Source: Bordetella parapertussis (lineage in GTDB: Bacteria > Pseudomonadota > Gammaproteobacteria > Burkholderiales > SG8-41). Taken from it: a stretch of 5,925 bases of DNA. The position numbers were made by a program, and so were the translations under genes. The notes beneath the pieces are model-generated. The model did no database searches. It had not been told where the DNA came from and saw nothing but the letters and a program-made list of their open reading frames with translations. The stretch covers positions 1 through 5,925 of the forward strand of contig CAMBCD010000184.1 in the NCBI GenBank assembly GCA_945863085.1. The letters are read 5' to 3'. Numbering within the stretch: the stretch's first letter is position 1; each line of letters opens with the position of its first letter. Of the stretch, positions 1-4,514 are shown piece after piece.

Positions 1-315
1 ATGAGCCGCGAAATCGCCCGTGACTATGGTGTGATGCTGCTGCTCGGCAGCATGCGCGCCGAAGAACGGCTCGCGGCATTCCTGCTCAACCTGTCGCAGC
101 GTTTTGCCGCGCGCGGTTATTCATCGACCGAGTTCCACGTGCGCATGACCCGCGAGGAAATCGGCAGCTATCTCGGCCTCAAGCTGGAATCCGTCAGCCG
201 TGCGTTATCCCACTGCCACGCTCAGCAAGTGATCGCGGTGCAGAACAAACACCTGCGCATCCTCAAGATCGACAGCCTGCGCGAGATGGTCGGCCAGCAT
301 ACCTGCCGGACCTGA
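1..315 (+). CDS. fnr: Fnr/Anr-type oxygen-responsive transcription regulator, C-terminal part (5' partial)
   Basis: This is the C-terminal 104 residues of a Crp/Fnr-family regulator. The reading frame is open from base 1. The first ATG is very likely internal, because the family is about 230-250 residues long and its sensor domain, with the cysteines that bind the 4Fe-4S cluster, would lie to the left of the window. Visible are the end of the dimerisation helix and a winged helix-turn-helix: AEERLAAFLLNLSQRF at about residues 20-35, then REEIGSYLGLKLESVSRAL at 51-69. E63, S66 and R67 match the E-xx-SR recognition residues of Fnr that read TTGAT half-sites, so an Fnr-like DNA specificity is inferred. 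The wording of the GSMRAEERL segment resembles betaproteobacterial Fnr proteins. The gene ends 21 nt from the convergent stop of the 77-residue gene. Oxygen sensing itself cannot be confirmed because the cysteines are out of view. Confidence 0.93.
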   Translation: MSREIARDYGVMLLLGSMRAEERLAAFLLNLSQRFAARGYSSTEFHVRMTREEIGSYLGLKLESVSRALSHCHAQQVIAVQNKHLRILKIDSLREMVGQHTCRT

Positions 316-336
316 CTTCGCTCCGGAAGCACAGCG

Positions 337-570
337 CTACTGATTGCCGTCGGTGGTGCCGCGCTGCAGGAAACAGGTGAATGCACTCGATGCCGCGGCG
401 ACCAGCCAGAACAGGAAGAATCCGACCGAATAAACCGCGGTCGGCGACCAGTGCACCGGTTCGCCGAGCAGGTAGAGTTCCTGCGGATCGATCAGCGTAA
501 AAAACACCGCCTCCGCCATGCCGCCGACGATAAACGACGGCCACAATATCCACATCAGGCGTTTGCCCAT
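337..570 (-). CDS. Small two-helix inner-membrane protein, function unknown
   Basis: This 77-residue protein starts at an ATG and ends at TAG. Two hydrophobic segments, about residues 5-26 and 46-67, are joined by a short loop containing DPQELYLLGEPVHW. The tail is polar. I recognise the pattern as a hypothetical protein found near respiratory genes in proteobacteria, but I know no function and no family name that I can defend. It is the last gene of the minus-strand cluster and lies 17 nt after the stop of the 48-residue gene. A GGAG at 579-582 sits 8 nt before the ATG and overlaps the arm of a perfect hairpin, which suggests translation coupled to the upstream gene. The conserved-looking loop, the GC-rich codon use and the SD support a real gene. 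Its position between ccoH and fnr makes a role in cbb3 oxidase assembly or oxygen adaptation possible, but this is inference only. Confidence 0.82.
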   Translation of the reverse strand: MGKRLMWILWPSFIVGGMAEAVFFTLIDPQELYLLGEPVHWSPTAVYSVGFFLFWLVAAASSAFTCFLQRGTTDGNQ

Positions 571-579
571 GACCGCTGC

Positions 580-599
580 TCCCGGGCTCAGCCCCGGGA
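580..599 (-). promoter_or_regulatory. Perfect GC hairpin enclosing a stop codon and overlapping the next SD
   Basis: A perfect 7-bp inverted repeat (580-586 with 593-599, TCCCGGG and its complement) has a 6-nt loop. The loop contains the TGA stop (588-590) of the 48-residue gene. The distal arm overlaps the GGAG (579-582) that serves the 77-residue gene. No U-tract follows, so it is not a typical intrinsic terminator. The arrangement fits translational coupling, because a ribosome reaching the stop would open the stem and expose the next SD. The geometry is seen directly; the function is inferred. Confidence 0.5.
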
Positions 600-734
600 C
601 TCCCCGGTTTTATCTTCTTCCGCCATCTTCCTGCGCAGGAAAAAATACAGGTAAACGGCGATCGCGATGACGATCAGGATGGTGAGCAGGCTCATCAACC
701 CGACATCCGAACCAAACAAGAGTTTCCAGGCCAT
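588..734 (-). CDS. DUF3149-like small single-span membrane protein
   Basis: This 48-residue protein begins MAWKLLFGSDVGLMSLLTIL and ends in the charged tail RRKMAEEDKTGESRG. The N-terminal AWKLLFGSDVGLMS segment matches my recollection of the DUF3149 family, whose members are about 40-50 residues with one membrane helix and no known function. The helix covers about residues 13-33 and is followed by an FLRRKM stop-transfer boundary, which suggests a cytoplasmic C-terminus. The start is well fixed: a full AGGAGG at 741-746 lies 6 nt before the ATG and overlaps the ccoH stop codon. It sits where ccoI/ccoS may follow ccoH in other proteobacteria, but it does not resemble CcoS, and CcoI is a large copper ATPase. 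Co-transcription with ccoH is very likely. A role in cbb3 maturation is inferred from position alone. Confidence 0.87.
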   Translation of the reverse strand: MAWKLLFGSDVGLMSLLTILIVIAIAVYLYFFLRRKMAEEDKTGESRG

Positions 735-740
735 GGTTTT

Positions 741-746
741 CCTCCT
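741..746 (-). promoter_or_regulatory. Strong Shine-Dalgarno of the 48-residue DUF3149-like gene
   Basis: AGGAGG lies 6 nt before the ATG at 734 and overlaps the TAG stop of ccoH (745-747). It is a full consensus site and the main proof that this very short gene is translated. The overlap suggests coupling with ccoH. Confidence 0.85.
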
Positions 747-1263
747 ATTGCGGGTTTTCCGGCAGTAGTGTGATGGCGGTTTGCGCGGGCATTGTTACCG
801 TGCCGCCCAGCCGCCAGCTGGATGACATGTCTTCCAGAATCAGTATCCAGCGTCCGGCCGTCAATGCCGGCACCGCGCCCTCGTACAGGCCAGGACCACG
901 CTGACGCAGCAGGACCAGGCCATCACGCCCGGCCCGCGTCGGATGCGCGATGCGCAATTGCAGTGTTTCCGGCGGCGGGGCAGCCGTACCCGATGCCAGC
1001 CGCAGGCTGATGCTGCGGCCGTCACCGGACAGCACCGCTTCAGCGCGGTAGCCACGCGCAGCCGCCAGTGCGCTGCGCTCCAGCGTCTGGTTGATCGCCA
1101 GCCCCTGCTTGTAATAATCGTCGATCACCAGGCCGTCGCTGCTGATCACCGCAATCCAGATGGTTGCGATGCCGGCAACAATCACCGCGACCGGTCCAGC
1201 CATCAACAGCCAGGGCCAGGGTTCGCGGTACCAGGGCAACACGGGTTCTCGGATCATTTCCAT
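745..1263 (-). CDS. ccoH: Cytochrome cbb3 oxidase assembly protein CcoH (FixH family)
   Basis: This 172-residue protein of the FixH/CcoH family is a membrane-anchored factor needed for assembly or stability of cbb3 oxidase. The N-terminus WYREPWPWLLMAGP leads into one membrane helix at about residues 19-40. The family hallmark DGLVIDDYYKQGLAIN follows at 43-58, and then a roughly 110-residue beta-rich domain expected to be periplasmic. I chose the ATG at 1263 because GAGGA at 1271-1275 lies 7 nt upstream. The frame stays open to a TTG at 1284, but that start would lie inside the tandem repeat and has no suitable SD. An ATG two codons later (1257) is also possible. The gene is separated from ccoG by 60 nt of repeat. 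Its TAG stop overlaps the SD of the next gene, which suggests translational coupling. Confidence 0.93.
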   Translation of the reverse strand: MEMIREPVLPWYREPWPWLLMAGPVAVIVAGIATIWIAVISSDGLVIDDYYKQGLAINQTLERSALAAARGYRAEAVLSGDGRSISLRLASGTAAPPPETLQLRIAHPTRAGRDGLVLLRQRGPGLYEGAVPALTAGRWILILEDMSSSWRLGGTVTMPAQTAITLLPENPQ

Positions 1264-1270
1264 CACGGCA

Positions 1271-1275
1271 TCCTC
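1271..1275 (-). promoter_or_regulatory. Shine-Dalgarno deciding the ccoH start
   Basis: GAGGA lies 7 nt before the ATG at 1263. Its first three bases are the end of the last repeat unit of the ccoG-ccoH array (in reading direction), so the array runs directly into the ribosome binding site of ccoH. It favours the ATG over the upstream TTG at 1284. Confidence 0.65.
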
Positions 1276-1335
1276 ATTTGACAAACTTGACTGACAAACT
1301 CATCGGACAACTCATCTGACAACTCATTTGACAAA
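1273..1335. repeat. Short tandem repeat, five units of 12-13 bp, at the ccoG-ccoH junction
   Basis: Plus-strand units are CTCATTTGACAAA (1273-1285), CTTGACTGACAAA (1286-1298), CTCATCGGACAA (1299-1310), CTCATCTGACAA (1311-1322) and CTCATTTGACAAA (1323-1335). The first and last are identical and the inner ones diverged. In transcription direction the array begins within the last four ccoG codons and ends in the ccoH SD. In the ccoG frame it supplies three TGA stops spaced 12 nt apart, at 1324-1326, 1312-1314 and 1300-1302. Slipped-strand duplication of the ccoG 3' end is the simplest origin (inference). The flanking genes are intact. Confidence 0.9.
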
Positions 1336-2748
1336 AAAACGGGATTTTTCATGAGCCTGCACTTCGGGCCGGTCCAGGTCACTGATGTGAAATACGATCA
1401 CATGCGAACCGGCGCCCATGCCGGCAGGATCCACACGCACCGCCACGGGAAAAGCCTGGGTCGTGGCCGACGGCACCTCGATCGGCTGCGGCGTCATGAT
1501 CTGCAGGCCGGGCAAGCCGTCAACCGTCACCACATAACGACGGGCCACTTCATCGGTGTTGATGAACTGCAGACGGTAGACATTCTCGATCTGCCCGCCC
1601 GCGGCATCGCGCATCATGGCGCCGCGGTCGCGCAGCACGTACACCTTCAGCGGGCTGCGCAACAGCAGTCCGCCGAAAAACGCGATGACAATGATACCGA
1701 GCAGTGCGCTGTAGACCAGCACCCGCGGCCGCAGCACGTGGCGGCGGATCTCGGCATCGGTGTACTTGCCGGACACCGCGTTTTCGGTGGAGTAGCGGAT
1801 CAGTCCGCGCGGGTACCCCATCCTGTCCATGACCTGGTTGCAGCCGTCGATGCAGGCGGCGCAACCGATGCACTCGTACTGCAATCCCTTGCGGATGTCT
1901 ATCCCGGTCGGACAAACCTGCACACAGATATTGCAATCCACGCAGTCACCCAGTCCCAGGGCCTTCGGGTCGGCCGTCCTGCCGCGGGAACCGCGCGGGT
2001 CACCGCGCTGCGCGTCATAGGTGATGACCAGCGTGTCCGGATCAAACATCACGCTCTGGAAACGCGCATAGGGGCACATGTATTTGCACACCTGTTCGCG
2101 CATCCAGCCGGCGTTGCCGTAAGTCGCAAAACCGTAAAATAGGATCCAGAACGTCTCCCAGGGACCAAGCGCCCATGCCGCCACCTCGCCGCTCAGCACC
2201 TTGATCGGGGTGAAATAACCGACAAAAGTGAAGCCGGTCCACAACGCCACTGCGATCCAGAGCCCGTGTTTGAGGGTTTTAAGGCTGAACTTGCGCGCAC
2301 TGAGGGGTGACTGGTCGAGGCGCATGCGCTGGAGCCGGTCACCTTCGATCCGGCGCTCGATCCACATGAACATTTCGGTGTACACCGTCTGCGGACAGGC
2401 GTAACCGCACCACAGCCGGCCGGCGATAGTCGTAAACAGGAACAGCGAATACGCCGAGATGATCAGCAGCGCTGTCAGGAAAATGAAATCCTGCGGCCAC
2501 AGCACCAACCCGAAAATGTAGAACTTGCGTGAAACCAGATCAAACAGCACCGCCTGGCGGTCATTCCAGGTCAGCCACGGCACACCGTAGAACAGCAGTT
2601 GCGTGGCCACCACCAGCGCCACACGCCAGCGCGCGAACCAGCCGCTGACGGCGCGTGGATAAATCCGCCGCCGGACCTCGTAGAGCGAAGTCTCGACTTC
2701 ATCTGCAGCCGGTGGCACCGCAAGCGATGAGTCCGGCACCGGGGACAC
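1324..2748 (-). CDS. ccoG: Cytochrome cbb3 maturation protein CcoG (FixG; polyferredoxin-type copper reductase)
   Basis: This 474-residue membrane iron-sulfur protein belongs to the CcoG/RdxA/FixG family, which is reported to reduce Cu(II) during cbb3 copper-centre assembly. About five hydrophobic segments are visible, near residues 43-60, 78-106, 161-180, 195-212 and 342-363. CGYACP at 114-119 and CKYMCP at 221-226 are the family's CxxxCP motifs. Two 4Fe-4S sites follow: C269, C272, C275, C279 and C293, C296, C299, C303. The C-terminal 100 or so residues form the immunoglobulin-like FixG accessory domain. The start is GTG at 2748, which shares its first base with the TAG stop of ccoP. No good SD is seen, only AGGG inside the end of ccoP, so translation is probably coupled to ccoP. 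The length is normal and all eight ferredoxin cysteines are present. The stop lies in the first unit (in reading direction) of a tandem repeat. Confidence 0.97.
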   Translation of the reverse strand: MSPVPDSSLAVPPAADEVETSLYEVRRRIYPRAVSGWFARWRVALVVATQLLFYGVPWLTWNDRQAVLFDLVSRKFYIFGLVLWPQDFIFLTALLIISAYSLFLFTTIAGRLWCGYACPQTVYTEMFMWIERRIEGDRLQRMRLDQSPLSARKFSLKTLKHGLWIAVALWTGFTFVGYFTPIKVLSGEVAAWALGPWETFWILFYGFATYGNAGWMREQVCKYMCPYARFQSVMFDPDTLVITYDAQRGDPRGSRGRTADPKALGLGDCVDCNICVQVCPTGIDIRKGLQYECIGCAACIDGCNQVMDRMGYPRGLIRYSTENAVSGKYTDAEIRRHVLRPRVLVYSALLGIIVIAFFGGLLLRSPLKVYVLRDRGAMMRDAAGGQIENVYRLQFINTDEVARRYVVTVDGLPGLQIMTPQPIEVPSATTQAFPVAVRVDPAGMGAGSHVIVFHISDLDRPEVQAHEKSRFFVK

Positions 2749-3659
2749 TAGGGTTTGCCCTGCCCCGAAATGCCCAGGACGTAAGCGGTCAGCAGGTGGA
2801 TCTTGCCCTCATCGAGGAAATCCTTGTGCGCCGGCATCTGGTTCATGCGCCCCTTGACGATGGTTTCGGTGATCGCGGCCTCGGTGCCGCCATGCAGCCA
2901 GATGTCATCGGTCAGGTTGGGCGCACCGATCTGCTGGTTGCCCTTGCCGTCCGCGCCATGGCAGGCGACGCAGGCAGTCGCGAACTTGGCCTTGCCGCGC
3001 TGGGCGCGCAGGCCGTCATGGGTGCGCCCAGCCAGTGACAATACGTGGTGCACGACATCGCGCACGTCTTCACTGCCGCCGAGTGCTGCGCCCAGTGGCG
3101 GCATCACACCGTTGCGGCCGCCGAGGATGGTGGTGCGGATCGCCTCTGTCGTACCGCCATACAGCCAGTCGGTGTCACGCAGGCTGGGATAACCACGCGA
3201 GCCGCCGGCATCCGAGCCGTGACACTGCGCGCAGTAGTTCAGGAACAGGCGCTGGCCGATTTCCCGCGCTTCGGCATTGGCAGCGACTGCAACTGCATCC
3301 TGCTTCAGAAAACGGTCGATGACCGGCCCATAGACCGCGGCCGCCTGCTGCTGCTCATCCCGGTACTGACCCTGCGAACTCCAGCCGAGGTAGCCGGCAT
3401 AGGAACCCAGCCCTGGATACAGGATCAGGTATCCGAAGGAGAACACGATGGTGATGTAAAACAGCCACATCCACCACCGCGGCAGCGGATTGTTCAATTC
3501 CTGCAGCCCGTCCCAGGCATGGCCGGTCGTTTCCGCCTGTTCGCCCTTGGCCAGTTTTTGTGTCGACAGCGCCTTCAGGAATACGCCGCAGGCGAGCAGG
3601 CTGACCACGGTAATGATGGCGATATAGAAACTCCAGCCGTCATGCACGAAATCGCTCAT
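2748..3659 (-). CDS. ccoP: Cytochrome cbb3 oxidase subunit III, dihaem cytochrome c CcoP
   Basis: This 303-residue dihaem subunit passes electrons from soluble cytochrome c to CcoO within the oxidase complex. It has two membrane helices, at about residues 9-30 and 63-82, so it is the long two-helix form. The cytoplasmic linker contains the family motif DGLQELNNPLPRWW (50-63). The periplasmic part holds two class I cytochrome c domains. The haem-binding motifs are CAQCH (143-147) and CVACH (230-234). The likely axial methionines are M186 in GVMPPLG and M275 in NQMPAH. The ATG overlaps the ccoQ stop as ATGA, with AGGAGA 8 nt upstream inside ccoQ. The TAG stop overlaps the GTG of ccoG by one base. 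Nothing is missing or truncated. Confidence 0.98.
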   Translation of the reverse strand: MSDFVHDGWSFYIAIITVVSLLACGVFLKALSTQKLAKGEQAETTGHAWDGLQELNNPLPRWWMWLFYITIVFSFGYLILYPGLGSYAGYLGWSSQGQYRDEQQQAAAVYGPVIDRFLKQDAVAVAANAEAREIGQRLFLNYCAQCHGSDAGGSRGYPSLRDTDWLYGGTTEAIRTTILGGRNGVMPPLGAALGGSEDVRDVVHHVLSLAGRTHDGLRAQRGKAKFATACVACHGADGKGNQQIGAPNLTDDIWLHGGTEAAITETIVKGRMNQMPAHKDFLDEGKIHLLTAYVLGISGQGKP

Positions 3660-3835
3660 TGCTGCACTCTCCTGTTGCGGGCCAGTTGCTGTTCGGCCAG
3701 ATCATCATCCAGCGGCAGGCGAGCCGCCGCTTCAAAATCGGCGCGACGCCCCTTGCTCCACGCCCACCACACAATGCCGATGAACACCACAAACAGTACG
3801 GCGGTAATAACGGAACGCATCAGATTGACATCCAT
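3656..3835 (-). CDS. ccoQ: Cytochrome cbb3 oxidase small subunit CcoQ (FixQ)
   Basis: This 59-residue single-span subunit starts MDVNLMRSVITAVLFVVF. One membrane helix covers about residues 8-26 and ends in WWAWSKGRR, followed by an acidic-basic tail DFEAAARLPLDDDLAEQQ. FIGIVWWAWS and the LPLDDD segment are typical of CcoQ/FixQ, which helps stabilise the assembled complex and the association of CcoP. I translated it by hand. It starts 3 nt after the ccoO stop with GAGG 6 nt before the ATG, so the SD lies at the end of ccoO. Its TGA overlaps the ccoP ATG. The position between ccoO and ccoP is canonical. The tail after LPLDDD is slightly longer than in many CcoQ proteins. Confidence 0.95.
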   Translation of the reverse strand: MDVNLMRSVITAVLFVVFIGIVWWAWSKGRRADFEAAARLPLDDDLAEQQLARNRRVQQ

Positions 3836-3838
3836 GGC

Positions 3839-4456
3839 TTACCTCACATTGCGCAAAACGGTACCGAGGTTCTGCAGATAGGCGATCAGCGCGTCCATTT
3901 CGGACTTGCCCTTGACGCTTTCTGCGGCCTTCGCAATGTCCTCATCGGTATACGGCACACCGATCGTGCGCAGTGCGCGCAGCTTCGCAGGCAGCGCCGC
4001 CGCATCGACCGGCGCGTCGCCCAGCCACTTGTAGGCCGGCATGTTGGATTCCGGCACCAGGTCGCGCGGATTGATCAGGTGTACGCGGTGCCAGTCGTCG
4101 GAATAACGGCCGCCGACGCGTGCAAGGTCGGGGCCGGTGCGTTTGCTTCCCCAAAGAAATGGATGGTCGTAGACGAATTCACCAGCCACCGAGTAGTGGC
4201 CGTAACGCTCGGTCTCGGCGCGGAACGGCCGGATCATCTGCGAATGGCAATTGTTGCAGCCCTCGCGGATGTAGACATCGCGCCCTGACAGTTGCAGCGC
4301 GGTATAGGGCTGCAGCCCGCTGACGGGTTGTGTGGTGGATTTCTGGAAAAACAGCGGCACGATCTCGACCAGTCCGCCAACGCTGATCGCGGCAATCACC
4401 AGCACCATCAGCAGGCCGACATTTTTTTCGATAATCGCATGGCCTGAATTGTCCAT
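3839..4456 (-). CDS. ccoO: Cytochrome cbb3 oxidase subunit II, monohaem cytochrome c CcoO
   Basis: This 205-residue monohaem subunit relays electrons from CcoP to the CcoN active site. One N-terminal membrane anchor lies at about residues 14-37 ([24 protein letters not shown]). The periplasmic cytochrome domain has [14 protein letters not shown] with the haem motif at 67-71. The likely axial methionine is M139 in PESNMPAY. Segments such as [20 protein letters not shown] (83-102) and [19 protein letters not shown] (105-123) are strongly characteristic of CcoO. I chose the ATG at 4456 because it gives the usual [12 protein letters not shown] start and has GGAG 5 nt upstream. An in-frame ATG at 4492 would add 12 residues translated from the AT-rich spacer and is unlikely. 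The gene ends 3 nt before ccoQ. Confidence 0.98.
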   Translation of the reverse strand: MDNSGHAIIEKNVGLLMVLVIAAISVGGLVEIVPLFFQKSTTQPVSGLQPYTALQLSGRDVYIREGCNNCHSQMIRPFRAETERYGHYSVAGEFVYDHPFLWGSKRTGPDLARVGGRYSDDWHRVHLINPRDLVPESNMPAYKWLGDAPVDAAALPAKLRALRTIGVPYTDEDIAKAAESVKGKSEMDALIAYLQNLGTVLRNVR

Positions 4457-4514
4457 GTAAGCTCCGGATGAATAAAATATGTTTAAAATCAATTACTTAT
4501 GATTATCTGCGTTT
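4457..4514 (-). other. AT-rich ccoN-ccoO spacer with the ccoO SD
   Basis: By hand count 16 of 58 bases are G or C, and only 4 of 35 in 4471-4505, inside otherwise GC-rich DNA. The end nearest ccoO holds GGAG (4462-4465), 5 nt before its ATG. On the minus strand a TTGAT half-site occurs at 4486-4490 but has no matching second half, so I do not call an Fnr box. No hairpin with a U-tract is seen. The segment could be an mRNA processing site or a weak internal promoter; the sequence does not decide between them. Confidence 0.55.

Noticed and set aside
316..336. Bidirectional terminator between fnr and the 77-residue gene
   Set aside because: Only imperfect short pairing (CTTCG with CGGAAG) and no T-tract are seen.
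1278..1333. Antisense promoter from TTGACA elements at 1278-1283 and 1328-1333 on the plus strand
   Set aside because: The hexamers are part of the tandem repeat, and I saw no convincing -10 element at proper spacing.
1273..1335. CRISPR array
   Set aside because: The units are 12-13 bp and directly adjacent, with no spacers between them.
1351..2142. 263-codon plus-strand open frame opposite ccoG
   Set aside because: It is a histidine- and glutamine-rich shadow of the ccoG coding strand with no recognisable domain.
3045..3881. 278-codon plus-strand open frame across ccoP and ccoQ
   Set aside because: It is antisense to two certain genes, has low-complexity composition typical of GC-rich shadows, and shows no family motif or SD.
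4481..4490. Fnr box in the ccoN-ccoO spacer
   Set aside because: Only one TTGAT half-site is present on the minus strand. The partner half lacks an ATCAA match at the required spacing.
4457..4492. ccoO start at the ATG at 4492, giving 12 extra residues
   Set aside because: The extension comes from the AT-rich spacer, is unlike CcoO N-termini, and the downstream ATG has a well-placed SD.
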